From CAZAZQ01 sp964489705 (GTDB taxonomy: Bacteria; Zixibacteria; MSB-5A5; GN15; FEB-12): a DNA stretch of 64,000 nucleotides. Made by a program: the position numbers and the translations under genes. How positions within the stretch are numbered: position 1 is the first letter of the stretch; the number at the start of each line of letters is the position of its first letter. The notes beneath the pieces are model-generated. The model was given only the letters and a program-made list of their open reading frames with translations. It had not been told where the DNA came from and made no database searches. The stretch lies in the NCBI GenBank assembly GCA_964489705.1, contig CAZAZQ010000012.1:1-64000 (forward strand). The letters run 5' to 3'. Of the stretch, positions 53,314-62,350 are shown piece by piece.

Positions 53314-54507
53314 ATGCACGAAGCGCTCATTCATTCTCCGGCAGGTATTCTTGCCGTTTTGGCGGCGGTAACCTCGTTGTTTTTCTACTTGGAGCGGAAG
53401 ACCCGCTGGAAATTCTTCAACTATTTTCCGCCGTTGATTTTCATTTACCTTGTGCCGGTGGCGTTATCGAACAGCGGCATTATTCCGACCAAATCGCCGG
53501 TCTATGACTTTATGGGAGCAAATATCCTTCCCATGTTCCTTGCCATTATGTTGTTGGACGTGGATATCCTCGCCACGATTCGGGTGATGGGCAAAGGGGT
53601 ATTCGTCATGCTTATCGGGACCGTCGGTGTTATCGTCGGAGCCCCCATCGGGTATCTCCTCGTCAAGCACGGTCTGGACGGCGAAGCCTGGAAAGCCTTC
53701 GGAGCGCTGGCGGGAAGCTGGATAGGGGGGACGGGAAACATGGCGGCGGTAGCGGTGGCGTTGAACTTGGATGAGAGCTCGTTGGATTTCGGCTATGCCG
53801 TTATTGCCGACAATGCCGTATACCTGATATGGCTGCCGATTATGTTGGCGTCGAAAAATCTTGCTGGGTGGTTCAATCGCTTTACCGGTATCAGCCGCGA
53901 ACGTCTGGAGAAAATGGAAAAAGCTGCCGCCGAGCTCACTACCGACAAAGGGAAGATGGAGATGCGGCATTTTTTGTATCTGGCGTTTTTCGGTTTCGGA
54001 GTGACGGCACTGTCGGCATGGTTGGCGGGAATTATTCCGTTGCCGAGTGCCGACTCGTGGTGGGGAGCGGTTTTTTCTCAAAACACGTATAAGATTCTTT
54101 TGGTCACGTTGTTCGGCATTCTTCTCTCGTTTACCAAGGCAAGCAAAATTCCCGGTTCCCACGCTTTGGCAATGGCGTTAGTGTATCTCTTCGTGGCTCG
54201 TATGGGCGCAAAAGCGGATTTATCCGATTTGAGCAGTTCCGTATGGTGGTTTTTGCTGGGGGCGTATGTCTGGATTTTCATTCACGGTGGTTTTCTGGTG
54301 ATGGCGGCGAAAGTCTTCAAAGTTGACGTTCACACTGCGGCAATAGCCTCAGCGGCGAATATCGGCGGAGCGGCGTCGGCGCCGATAGTCGCGGCGTATC
54401 ACAAATCATCGCTCGTGCCGGTGTCGATATTGATGGCGTTGTTGGGGTATGCGATCGGCAACTGGGGAGCCATCCTTGCCGCCATGCTCTGCAAGGCGGT
54501 GGGGTAG
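53314..54507 (+). CDS. DUF819 family membrane protein
   Basis: A 397-aa integral membrane protein with about 10-12 helices. It matches DUF819 (YjcL-like) by 'YFPPLIFIYLVPVALSNSGI' near residue 38 and 'GSWIGGTGNMAAVAVAL' near residue 128; the second half has 'ASAANIGGAASAPIVAAYH' near residue 345. Two internal GG(T/A)-N motifs in inverted halves recall secondary transporters. Substrate is unknown. 'ggaaaggaagt' precedes the ATG. It is divergent from the RelA/SpoT-finger gene. Confidence 0.88.
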   Translation: MHEALIHSPAGILAVLAAVTSLFFYLERKTRWKFFNYFPPLIFIYLVPVALSNSGIIPTKSPVYDFMGANILPMFLAIMLLDVDILATIRVMGKGVFVMLIGTVGVIVGAPIGYLLVKHGLDGEAWKAFGALAGSWIGGTGNMAAVAVALNLDESSLDFGYAVIADNAVYLIWLPIMLASKNLAGWFNRFTGISRERLEKMEKAAAELTTDKGKMEMRHFLYLAFFGFGVTALSAWLAGIIPLPSADSWWGAVFSQNTYKILLVTLFGILLSFTKASKIPGSHALAMALVYLFVARMGAKADLSDLSSSVWWFLLGAYVWIFIHGGFLVMAAKVFKVDVHTAAIASAANIGGAASAPIVAAYHKSSLVPVSILMALLGYAIGNWGAILAAMLCKAVG

Positions 54508-54618
54508 AAGGTGAGGATGTTTTTCCCGTTGCTTGGCTGGTATGGGGTTTATGTAATGTAGAGCAGAGGTTGATTGTCATTGTCAATTGAACCGATACGG
54601 ATTAACGGACAGTACGCA

Positions 54619-54648
54619 AAAGGGAGGTCGGGACCGACCTCCCTTTTT
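54619..54648. terminator. Bidirectional terminator between the DUF819 gene and a small convergent gene
   Basis: AAAGGGAGGTCG GGAC CGACCTCCCTTTTT: a 9-bp GC-rich stem extended by A/T pairs, with A and T runs on both sides. It stands between the two convergent stops (54507 and 54701). Confidence 0.8.
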
Positions 54649-54700
54649 GTTCGGAAAATGAACCTGTGAGGCTTTGGAAAACCGGCGGCGTTTTTTGCCG

Positions 54701-54949
54701 TTATTCGGGTTGCGGGTTCTGAACCCGCTCTTCCATAAAGGTATCCCAGAAAAACGTCCGCTCGTTGTCGCGGGCTTCGGCAAAACGGAGCACCGCTTCC
54801 AGGTAATCGACTTCAGTGCTTTCGGCTCCCAACGTCTGCCGGATCTTGTAAAGCTTTTTTATCTCGATATTCAGCTTGTCCAGCCGATTGTGCCACTCGT
54901 CCCGCAGCTCGGGATTGTTTATTCGTTCTATGATAATGCTGCCTTTCAT
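54701..54949 (-). CDS. Small hypothetical coiled-coil-like protein
   Basis: An 82-aa protein that I do not recognise. It is highly charged and mostly helical, with a heptad-like stretch 'DEWHNRLDKLNIEIKKLYKI' in residues 17-36. No cysteines, signal or membrane helix. A good ribosome-binding site 'aaggaga' lies 6 nt before the ATG, and its 3' end sits just after a strong terminator, both of which support it as a real gene. Function unknown. Confidence 0.65.
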   Translation of the reverse strand: MKGSIIIERINNPELRDEWHNRLDKLNIEIKKLYKIRQTLGAESTEVDYLEAVLRFAEARDNERTFFWDTFMEERVQNPQPE

Positions 54950-55032
54950 AGGTCTCTCCTTAGGGCAATGATTCCCTTTCGGGAGTCAATTCGTCCTCTC
55001 TTATGTCCTGTTAGTATATCGTACCGAAAGCC

Positions 55033-55707
55033 CTATTGCTCCACCCTTCCGACCATCGGAACGAAACGAACTTCATATAAAGTTTCCTGTTGGTATCCGT
55101 CCTTGGTTTTGCGGATTTTGACCAGGTCTTGTTGGCCGTATTTGCCGACCGTAAGAGGGAGCACCATTCGCCCTCCTTCTTTTAGTTGCGCCAACAGGGT
55201 TTGGGGAAGTTTGGGAGCGGCAGCGGTGATGATAATGGCGTCAAAGGGAGCTTCTTCTTCCCAGCCCAGAGAGCCGTCACCGACACGAGCCTTGACCTTA
55301 TCATAGCCAAGCTCACGTAACACTTTAACAGCTTGCTCTAAGAGAGTGGGAATAAACTCGATAGTGTAAACATTGTCGGTGATTTCCGCCAGGACGGCAG
55401 TCTGGTAACCGGAGCCGGTGCCGATTTCCAAAACTTTGCTGGAGGGGGTAAGCTCCAGTTGTTCCGTCATGGTGGCGACGACATACGGCTGCGAGATGGT
55501 TTGTCCGTCGCCGATGGGCAGCGGTCCGTCACTATACGCGTGGGTACGATATTGGGGCGGGACGAAAAGGTGGCGGGGAACGGTGCGCATGGCGGCAAGG
55601 ACGGCTTCATCGCGGATATTCCGCCGAACGAGCTGCTCTTCGACCATACGTTCCCGCTGGACTCGATAGTAATCCTCATCTTCACGGGTAAACCAACGTC
55701 CGCACAT
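55033..55707 (-). CDS. pcm: Protein-L-isoaspartate O-methyltransferase (cytosolic type)
   Basis: A 224-aa enzyme from the ATG at 55707 ('MCGRWFTREDEDYYRVQRER'); an in-frame TTG 51 bp upstream is less likely. It methylates isoaspartyl residues to start repair. SAM motif I is 'VLEIGTGSGYQTAVLAEI', with 'GDGQTISQPYVVATMTEQL' before it and 'DAIIITAAAPKLPQTLLAQL' after it. Unlike the copy at 19380-20117 it has no lipoprotein signal. It is divergent from the exported SagB-type nitroreductase gene. Confidence 0.92.
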   Translation of the reverse strand: MCGRWFTREDEDYYRVQRERMVEEQLVRRNIRDEAVLAAMRTVPRHLFVPPQYRTHAYSDGPLPIGDGQTISQPYVVATMTEQLELTPSSKVLEIGTGSGYQTAVLAEITDNVYTIEFIPTLLEQAVKVLRELGYDKVKARVGDGSLGWEEEAPFDAIIITAAAPKLPQTLLAQLKEGGRMVLPLTVGKYGQQDLVKIRKTKDGYQQETLYEVRFVPMVGRVEQ

Positions 55708-55860
55708 CTGGCTGCTGCCTTTTGACAATAGTTTCTTACGCAATATAAAGACTGGCAAAGAAAAAAGAAAGAGACGGAAGCGGCAGGGAAAAAGATTTTG
55801 TCTTTCTCAAGAGAAAAAGAGTGTATATTTCACATGGCGATAGAAATGCGAGGAGGAGAA

Positions 55861-56670
55861 ATGAAGCGGAGGATGTTTTGGTTCGGAGTACTTTCGTGGG
55901 GGCTTGTGGCTATGCTCGGAGCTATAGCAGACGCAGAAGAGGAGAAAAAAATGTCTATCGGGAAACGATTTCATTATGAAACGAGCTTCAACGAGCGGGG
56001 CTATGTCGGGAAAGAAGTCGGTTGGGGGAAACAGGTACCGCTCTACAAAACATACCCTGACGCCAAAAAAATACCATTGCCGACGCCGGATTTCGCAGGA
56101 AAATGCGTTGAGGAAATCATTCGAAGCCGAAAATCGATACGGTCATTTGCCGACAGTTCCTTAACGCTTCTTCACCTGTCCCAACTTCTTCTTTCCGCCG
56201 ACGGCATTACCCACTCGGTGGGCGATTGGCGAATGCGGGCGGCGCCGTCCGGCGGAGCGCTGTATCCCATTGAGACGTATGTCGCCGTCAGCAAGGTTGA
56301 AGGTTTGGAACCGGGGTTGTACCATTTCCAGGTTTCCGATTCCAGTTTGGAACTTATCAAGGAAGGCGACTTGAACCGTGCTTTGCATAAAGCTTCCGGG
56401 GAGCAAGATGCGGTCGGCTATTCTCCGATTACCGTGGTGTTGACCGCTCGTTTCGATCGCTGCACCGCCAAGTACGGCGACCGGGGATATCGATATATTT
56501 ACCTTGAAGCCGGAGCGATATGCGAGAACATCTACCTCCAAGCGACCTCGTTGGAGATGGGGACGGTAGCGGTAGGAGCTTTTAACGACGAACTGTTGAA
56601 CAAATTGCTTGGCATTGACGGCGAAGATGAAGCGGCGTTGTTGATTATGCCGGTCGGCTATCCTCGTTAA
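55861..56670 (+). CDS. SagB-type nitroreductase family protein with signal peptide
   Basis: A 269-aa protein from the ATG at 55861, directly after 'aggaggagaa'; earlier codons add residues without family character. The start gives a signal peptide ('MFWFGVLSWGLVAMLGAIADA'). The FMN-binding pattern of SagB-like proteins is present: 'RSRKSIRSFADSSLTL', 'APSGGALYPIETYVAV', 'GLYHFQVSD' and 'EAGAICENIYLQATSLEMG'. SagB proteins oxidise azolines in RiPP maturation, but no YcaO, SagC or precursor gene is nearby, so another role is more likely. The stop overlaps the convergent otsA stop by 4 bp. Confidence 0.85.
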   Translation: MKRRMFWFGVLSWGLVAMLGAIADAEEEKKMSIGKRFHYETSFNERGYVGKEVGWGKQVPLYKTYPDAKKIPLPTPDFAGKCVEEIIRSRKSIRSFADSSLTLLHLSQLLLSADGITHSVGDWRMRAAPSGGALYPIETYVAVSKVEGLEPGLYHFQVSDSSLELIKEGDLNRALHKASGEQDAVGYSPITVVLTARFDRCTAKYGDRGYRYIYLEAGAICENIYLQATSLEMGTVAVGAFNDELLNKLLGIDGEDEAALLIMPVGYPR

Positions 56671-58133
56671 GTGGTGATGCCGGCGGGAGAAGGAGAGGAG
56701 CTGGAAGGTTGGTCGTCGGGTTGACGGTATCCTAAGAACCAGCGAATCCACTTCTTGACGTCATTGCGGCGGATCTCGGAGCGGAGATACCGCATCCGGC
56801 GCTGACGCTCTTCCGTTTCCATGATGTAGGCGCAATAGATGGCGTCGGCAGTGCTCTCAATGTCGTAAGGGTTGACAATCAAAGCGCCCTTAGCCAGTTG
56901 TTCCGCGGCACCGGCAAACTCGGACAGAATGAGAACGCCGTTGTTGTCGACCGAGCTGGCGCAGTATTCTTTTGACACCAAGTTCATACCGTCCCGTAAG
57001 GGGGTGATAAGAGCGATTTCGCAGGCTCGGTAGTGTCCCAAAAGTTGCACCCGGTCCAGGTTCCGAAAGAGATAGTGAATCGGTATCCAGCCGTGGCGGG
57101 AGTACTCTCCGTTGATTCGCCCTGCCAAAGCGTCAAGATTTTCTTTCAGACTCTTGTAGTCCGGAACATGCAAACGGCTCGGGACGACCACTTGAATCAG
57201 GGAGATGTTTCCCTGCACGTCCGGGTACTTTTGAAGCATGCGCTCAAACGCCCGGAAGCGTTCCGGGATACCCTTGGTGTAATCCAGGCGGTCGAGTCCC
57301 AACACGAGGATTTTGCTTTGCACATTTTCGTGGATGAACCACGCGGCGTCGGCGACTTCCTTGGTCTTGGCGGCGTTGTTGAATTCGTCGAAGTCGATAC
57401 TTATCGGATAGCTCCCCAGCTTAATCGTTCGGCCTTCATAGGTAATGAACGACTTGCTGCGGTGAGCTCGGATGGCGGCTTCCGGCATGAAGGCTTTGAC
57501 ACATTGGATAAAATTACGACGGTCATTGTGGGTCTGAAACCCGACGTGGTCGTATTCCAACATCGCTTGGAGGATTTCCGTCTTCCACGGCAACCGCCGG
57601 AAAAGATCTCGTGACGGGAAAGGAATATGGAGAAAAAAGCTCAGTTGCTGATTGACGTTCATCTCTCTCAAAAAGTGACCGACCAAGATAAGCTGGTAAT
57701 CATGAATCCAAATAAAGCTCTGCGGTTCGAGAACGTTTTTCACCGTTTCGGCAAAATGGCGGTTGACATCCATGTAGGTTTGCCATTCTTCGGCGTCAAA
57801 CGTACAGTGCCCCAGCAAATCGTGGAAGAGAGGCCAAATGGCGCGATTGGAGAACCCGCGATAGTATTTCCATACTTCGTCTCTGGTGAGGAGTACCGGC
57901 GTGAGGCGGTACCCTTGCTCTTTGCCGTATTGTTTTAGGAGTGCTTCCGCAGGGGCCTCCGGGTCGCACCCGGGCCAGCCGACCCAGGTGCCTTGGTTCG
58001 AACGCATGATGGGAGCCAACGCCGTTATCAACCCGCCCGCTCCGGGTTTGATGCTCCACCGCCCGGCTTCTTCAGTGATGATGACCGGCAAGCGGTTGGA
58101 AACGATAAGGAGTTGTTTGTCTATATGGTTCAT
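56667..58133 (-). CDS. otsA: Alpha,alpha-trehalose-phosphate synthase (GT20)
   Basis: A 488-aa enzyme making trehalose 6-phosphate from UDP- or GDP-glucose and glucose 6-phosphate. GT20 landmarks: 'GLITALAPIMRSNQGTWVGW' with the early glycine loop, 'GFSNRAIWPLFHDLL', 'WIHDYQLILVG' and 'FFLHIPFPSRDLFRRLPW', then 'LDRLDYTKGIPERFRAFERM' in the nucleotide-sugar domain and 'LRDGMNLVSKEY' near the end. 'aggagag' precedes the ATG. It is the last gene of the trehalose/osmotic operon, 60 bp after mscS. Confidence 0.95.
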   Translation of the reverse strand: MNHIDKQLLIVSNRLPVIITEEAGRWSIKPGAGGLITALAPIMRSNQGTWVGWPGCDPEAPAEALLKQYGKEQGYRLTPVLLTRDEVWKYYRGFSNRAIWPLFHDLLGHCTFDAEEWQTYMDVNRHFAETVKNVLEPQSFIWIHDYQLILVGHFLREMNVNQQLSFFLHIPFPSRDLFRRLPWKTEILQAMLEYDHVGFQTHNDRRNFIQCVKAFMPEAAIRAHRSKSFITYEGRTIKLGSYPISIDFDEFNNAAKTKEVADAAWFIHENVQSKILVLGLDRLDYTKGIPERFRAFERMLQKYPDVQGNISLIQVVVPSRLHVPDYKSLKENLDALAGRINGEYSRHGWIPIHYLFRNLDRVQLLGHYRACEIALITPLRDGMNLVSKEYCASSVDNNGVLILSEFAGAAEQLAKGALIVNPYDIESTADAIYCAYIMETEERQRRMRYLRSEIRRNDVKKWIRWFLGYRQPDDQPSSSSPSPAGITT

Positions 58134-58193
58134 GCGCTCTCCTGCTTGGTAAGACCTTTGCCCGCCTAACGAGACACAGATATGGGTATCGCT

Positions 58194-59267
58194 TTACTTA
58201 CGTTCTTCAGAGCCGTTCCCTCCTTCGTTTTCTTTCTTAATATACAGTGTTTGCGTCGGATAGGCAAACTCAATTCCTTCTTTTTCGAACCGGCGGAAAA
58301 GTTCAAGATTGATTTGTTGTTGGATATTCATGTACAAGTTGTAATCCCGGTCTGCCACGTAGTAGACGCATTCAAAGTTCAAGGCAGAATCTCCAAATTC
58401 TTTGAAGTGAATCCGGTCAAGTTTCGCCATCTCGATAGACGCAATGATGTCTTGGACGATGGAGGGAATTTTTTCCAGTTTCTCTGCGGGGGTCTGATAC
58501 ACTACCCCAAAAGAAAAGACGGCTCGCCGCTCCACCATGCGTTTATAGTTGCGGATGCGGCTGTTGATGAGATCGGCGTTGGAGAAAATAAGCTGTTCGC
58601 CGGAGAGAGATTTGACCCGGGTGGTTTTGATGCCGATTTTTTCGACGGTACCGAGCATGTCGCCGACGACGATAAAGTCGCCCACTTCAAACGGCTTGTC
58701 CAGCAGGATCGCCACCGAGCAAAAAATGTCGCTGAGGATGTTTTGAATCGCCAGCGCTATGGCGATGCCGCCGATACCGAGCCCGGCGACTAACGTAGTG
58801 ATGTTAATGCCGAAGTTGTCAAGGATGAGAAAAACGACTATCGACCAGACCGCCACCCGCGCCAAAAATGAAATTGCCGTCAAGGCGGAAACACTGGCGG
58901 GGTCTTTTTCTTTTTTGGTTTTTTGAAGCAGGGCGAATGTTGCCGTGATGATGGCGTTGCCCCAAAGAGCCACTTGGAGGAAAAATGCCACCGTTGCAAC
59001 CGCATGAATCACCGACACCACTTTTTCCGGCAGCGTCAGGACCAGGGAGCCGAAATAGAGCGAAAAGACGAGAAGAAGCAGGCGATGGGTTCGTTTCAAA
59101 GCGTCAATGAGGATGTCGTCGACATGGGTTGCCGTTCGTTGGGCGATTTTCGTTACCCGGTTGGCAAGGAAAAACTTAATCAGTTGAAAGAGCCCGAATG
59201 CCACCACGGCGACACCTAAGGCGATGAGCCACTTCATGACCGTATTGTCAAAGTATACCGTCTCCAT
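58194..59267 (-). CDS. Small-conductance mechanosensitive channel (MscS family)
   Basis: A 357-aa membrane protein with about four to five transmembrane helices. The pore helix and the start of the beta domain are readable as 'VAGLGIGGIAIALAIQNILS' (glycine/alanine-rich, MscS-like) and 'FEVGDFIVVGDMLGTVEKIG'. The family opens under membrane tension in hypo-osmotic shock. Within an operon for trehalose synthesis it would release solutes. 'gaggaaagca' precedes the ATG; otsB ends 12 bp upstream. Confidence 0.93.
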   Translation of the reverse strand: METVYFDNTVMKWLIALGVAVVAFGLFQLIKFFLANRVTKIAQRTATHVDDILIDALKRTHRLLLLVFSLYFGSLVLTLPEKVVSVIHAVATVAFFLQVALWGNAIITATFALLQKTKKEKDPASVSALTAISFLARVAVWSIVVFLILDNFGINITTLVAGLGIGGIAIALAIQNILSDIFCSVAILLDKPFEVGDFIVVGDMLGTVEKIGIKTTRVKSLSGEQLIFSNADLINSRIRNYKRMVERRAVFSFGVVYQTPAEKLEKIPSIVQDIIASIEMAKLDRIHFKEFGDSALNFECVYYVADRDYNLYMNIQQQINLELFRRFEKEGIEFAYPTQTLYIKKENEGGNGSEERK

Positions 59268-59279
59268 TGCTTTCCTCGC

Positions 59280-60065
59280 TTACCCTTCGTGTTCCAGCCA
59301 CGAGCGGAGGAATTGAACCAACTCGTCGGGAGGGGCTATCCGTACGTCGGCTTTGGTCGGTCTGAACTCGCTCCGGACCAACACCCGCAGCCCGTGACCC
59401 GCCAACGCCGCAAAGGCATCCTCGTCGGTGGTATCATCTCCCAAGTACGCCATCGCCGCTTCCGGCGGCGTCTCGCGAATGATACGAGCGATAGCGTTGC
59501 CTTTGGTAATCCCTGCTATTCTCACTTCAATTCCTCCGTCGAACTCACTGAGAATAAAGCCATACTCCTGCAAGGAAGGAAATAAAATTTTTTGAATTTT
59601 TTCCCGTAACGCCTCGGCTTCCTGAGGCGATTTTCCCCGCCAGTGAAACGCCGCTCCGGACGATTTGAGTTCGCTGTCGCCTTCGAGCCGTTCTTCGTGT
59701 ATCCATCGTTCAAGGTGCGCCAGCCCTTTTCTTATTTTCTCGGGAAGGGTTTCGGTCGCGTAGGTGTCATCAACGGTGAGCCGCTCCAGTCCGTGACTGC
59801 CCCAAATTTCCGGGTGGGGAGTGAGCCCAAGCAAGGGGAGTAAATCATCAACGGCACGACCGCTGACGATAATCACGCGGGTTCTTCCTCTGTTGAGCAG
59901 CTCCCGGAGGAGCGGAATAATTTCCGGATAGGGACGGGCTTGTTCCCGTTCCACGCGGAAAGGGGAAAGAGTGCCATCGTAATCGGAGATGAGCACGCGA
60001 GCGGGAGCATCGGCTAGTCGAGCGAAAAAGCTCTCAAGGTCGAGTTGCGGGTTCAGTACTTCCAT
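59280..60065 (-). CDS. otsB: Trehalose-phosphatase (HAD superfamily)
   Basis: A 261-aa phosphatase that converts trehalose 6-phosphate to trehalose. HAD motif I is 'LISDYDGTLSPF' with nucleophile Asp28 and Asp30; motif II is the serine in 'VIIVSGRAVDDLL'; the lysine of motif III lies in 'GITKGNAIARII'; motif IV is 'YLGDDTTDEDAF'. The cap-domain 'EIWGSHGLERLTVDD' is typical. The ATG follows the upstream treT-like stop by 10 bp. Confidence 0.94.
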   Translation of the reverse strand: MEVLNPQLDLESFFARLADAPARVLISDYDGTLSPFRVEREQARPYPEIIPLLRELLNRGRTRVIIVSGRAVDDLLPLLGLTPHPEIWGSHGLERLTVDDTYATETLPEKIRKGLAHLERWIHEERLEGDSELKSSGAAFHWRGKSPQEAEALREKIQKILFPSLQEYGFILSEFDGGIEVRIAGITKGNAIARIIRETPPEAAMAYLGDDTTDEDAFAALAGHGLRVLVRSEFRPTKADVRIAPPDELVQFLRSWLEHEG

Positions 60066-60075
60066 GGAGTACCGT

Positions 60076-61317
60076 TCACACGGCTAACAAGTAATTTTCC
60101 AAATTTCGTTGCAGTCCCAGCATCAAGGTTAAATACTCACGGAGATGACGCGTCAAAAGAAAATTGTGCTTGACGAATTCTTTTGCCGTTTTTCCCATGG
60201 TGACGATTTTTTCCGGTTGACGGAGCAATTCGCGAATCCGCAGAGCGGCGCCTTCCGGCGTGTCGACCAAAAAGCCGGTGTGGTGATTGTACACTTGCAA
60301 GCGAATGCCGCCGACGTTGCCGCCGATGACCGGCTTGCTTTTCCACATCGCTTCGGTGACTGTTAACCCGAAGCCTTCTTGGAGAGATTTTTGAATAACG
60401 ATGGTTGAAGCCCGTTGCAAAGCATTAATCGTCCGATGAGCGTCACTGGGAAGAAGGAGAACGAAGATCTTTTCGTTCCCGTTCGCCGCATCGAGAACCT
60501 CTTCGTACACCGCCGCTCCTTCCGGGTCGTCGGTGGCTCCGCCACCCGCCAGAACGAGCTGAGCGTCCACTGAGCTGTTGAGCATTTTGAATGCTTCGAT
60601 GACGCCGATGGGATCCTTGAAGCGGTCAAAGCGGGAAATCTGGGTAAGGAGGGGTAATTCCTTGCTGATACCGAACTGCTCCAGAGTGGCGTCGATCTCT
60701 GCCTGGGTGAGCTCCTTGTTCTTCTCGCTAAGCGGGTCGATGCTGGGGGCGACGATAAATTGCGGATGGTCGAGCCGCTGGGCGAAATGGGGCATCGAGT
60801 AGACGCTCGTGTCGTAGCTGGAGACGATTTTCTTCAGGTAGTTCCAGACCTTTCGATTCGGATGGCTGACGTCGATGTGGCAGCGCCAAATCCATTTTCC
60901 TTTCCGTTGCGGGCAAAGGGGTAAGAGGTACGCCGGTTGAGGGTCGTGGATAAAAACAAAGTCGGCTTCTTCTAAAATTGGGCGGAGCCGTTCGGCGTTC
61001 TCCGCTACCGTTTCTTCGTAGACGTTAATCATATGTTGGGGGAGAATCACCGGGTTACCTTGTAAGCCGTTGTGGAAGGTCTTGGTGACGTTGAAAAAGT
61101 CCCCATGTCCTTCAATGACTTCCCAGGAAGCATCCAGTCCCAGATCGTTCATCAAAGGGACCAACCAGCGCAGGATTTCCGCTACGCCGCCTCCGGTGCG
61201 GGTTGAGTTGACATGAACCACCCGCGCTCCGGCGAGATCTCTGCCCAACTGACGGAGCTGAGAGATCGCCACGCTTCCGACTACATCTTCATATGCCGCT
61301 AACGATTTGCCGGTCAT
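60076..61317 (-). CDS. treT: Trehalose glycosyltransferring synthase-like GT4 glycosyltransferase
   Basis: A 413-aa GT-B fold enzyme from the ATG at 61317, overlapping the upstream gene by 29 bp; an ATG at 61350 is also possible. The N-terminal 'VVHVNSTRTGGGVAEILRWL' and 'FFNVTKTFHNGLQG' are close to archaeal and Thermotoga-type TreT, which joins NDP-glucose and glucose to trehalose. The donor site shows 'ISRFDRFKDPIGVIEAF' and 'QKSLQEGFGLTVTEAMWKSK' with the catalytic EGFGL pattern. A related sugar product cannot be excluded. It lies in one operon with OtsA and OtsB, giving two trehalose routes. Confidence 0.82.
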   Translation of the reverse strand: MTGKSLAAYEDVVGSVAISQLRQLGRDLAGARVVHVNSTRTGGGVAEILRWLVPLMNDLGLDASWEVIEGHGDFFNVTKTFHNGLQGNPVILPQHMINVYEETVAENAERLRPILEEADFVFIHDPQPAYLLPLCPQRKGKWIWRCHIDVSHPNRKVWNYLKKIVSSYDTSVYSMPHFAQRLDHPQFIVAPSIDPLSEKNKELTQAEIDATLEQFGISKELPLLTQISRFDRFKDPIGVIEAFKMLNSSVDAQLVLAGGGATDDPEGAAVYEEVLDAANGNEKIFVLLLPSDAHRTINALQRASTIVIQKSLQEGFGLTVTEAMWKSKPVIGGNVGGIRLQVYNHHTGFLVDTPEGAALRIRELLRQPEKIVTMGKTAKEFVKHNFLLTRHLREYLTLMLGLQRNLENYLLAV

Positions 61318-61996
61318 CGGTCGCCTCGATAAATGCGCCCCGGAGGGCACGGATTAACGTTTTCTTGAGCTCGGGAAGGGTAAGGTAATAAAAGTCAATG
61401 CCTTTCAGCGCCTTGATGAGAGGAGCGGTGCTTTCCCCGAAACCTGCCAGCCATGCCGTAAAGTCGTCGGATTTGTCGGGAGTCCGTCGCCGGGCTTCCA
61501 CAAAGTGGTAGTAGATCGAGCTGAGGCTGAAATCGGGGAGTTTTTCGATTAAATCTTCGGGCGTCGCTAACGTGATTCCTCCGTCGAAGACAACCGTTAC
61601 AGCGCGCATAAAGCGGAAATCGTCACCTCGCGGCACCCACGGGATATACGCCACTTCGCTCAAACGCTCGTCAACAATTTCCAATACCAATTCTCGGAGC
61701 TGCTCGAAGTTATCCAGAGAGTACGGGTTGATTATTCCTAGGCGTTCGGCGAGCACACGGTCGCGAAGCTGGTGGGCTGACCACGCTGCAAAATCATTGC
61801 GGAACTCAGGATCATCAAAGGTCGGTCGTACGACGGTCTCACAAAAATGGTGAAACAGACACTCTATCGGGCAGATGGCGAGGCGTTCCCGCAATTCCCG
61901 CAGGTTTATTGCGGATTCGACGCCGCCCATCCGCGTAATGAGAGTGCAGTCTTTGACTTGAAAAGGCATATTCGTCTTTTCGGTCATCAGGGTCAT
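61289..61996 (-). CDS. Hypothetical protein of DUF5752 type, first gene of the trehalose operon
   Basis: A 235-aa cytosolic protein from the ATG at 61996 ('aaagga' upstream; an in-frame start at 62050 is less convincing). It is rich in charged helical sequence with conserved-looking 'LRERLAICPIECLFHHFCE' near residue 34, 'NDFAAWSAHQLRDRVLAERL' and 'SSIYYHFVEARRR'. I think it belongs to DUF5752, a family I recall next to TreT-like genes, but I am not sure. It overlaps treT by 29 bp, so translation is coupled. The paired helical segments may form a ligand-binding regulator; function unknown. Confidence 0.62.
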   Translation of the reverse strand: MTLMTEKTNMPFQVKDCTLITRMGGVESAINLRELRERLAICPIECLFHHFCETVVRPTFDDPEFRNDFAAWSAHQLRDRVLAERLGIINPYSLDNFEQLRELVLEIVDERLSEVAYIPWVPRGDDFRFMRAVTVVFDGGITLATPEDLIEKLPDFSLSSIYYHFVEARRRTPDKSDDFTAWLAGFGESTAPLIKALKGIDFYYLTLPELKKTLIRALRGAFIEATDDRQIVSGI

Positions 61997-62185
61997 CTCT
62001 TTAGATTCCTTTTCCCGTCCGAGAGTATCTCTTGCATATACTGGCTCCAACCGTGCCGGTTAGCTTTATACACATTTCTCGTCGTAGTATACCGAAAAAC
62101 GGAGAGGAAGCAACAACAGGGAAAACTTTTCCTTTCTCTGCCGGGAGAAAAAAAGCCGAGATTTGTGCTGCTGTGGCGAAAACTC

Positions 62186-62213
62186 TTGAAAGTTTCTTTT
62201 TTCTTATTATATT
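62186..62213 (+). promoter_or_regulatory. Candidate promoter for tRNA-Thr and glnS
   Basis: TTGAAA (62186-62191), a 16-bp T-rich spacer and TATATT (62208-62213). A transcript would start near 62220, about 20 nt before the tRNA. Confidence 0.55.
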
Positions 62214-62242
62214 TGCCGACTATATTTAGAGAATTGGTGAAC

Positions 62243-62315
<73 letters not shown>

Positions 62316-62350
62316 TTTGTACATATAGGGACCCCCCGGAGAGAGAAGAA

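Noticed and set aside
55861..56670. RiPP biosynthesis cluster suggested by the SagB-like gene
   Set aside because: No YcaO, SagC or precursor-like small gene within several kilobases.
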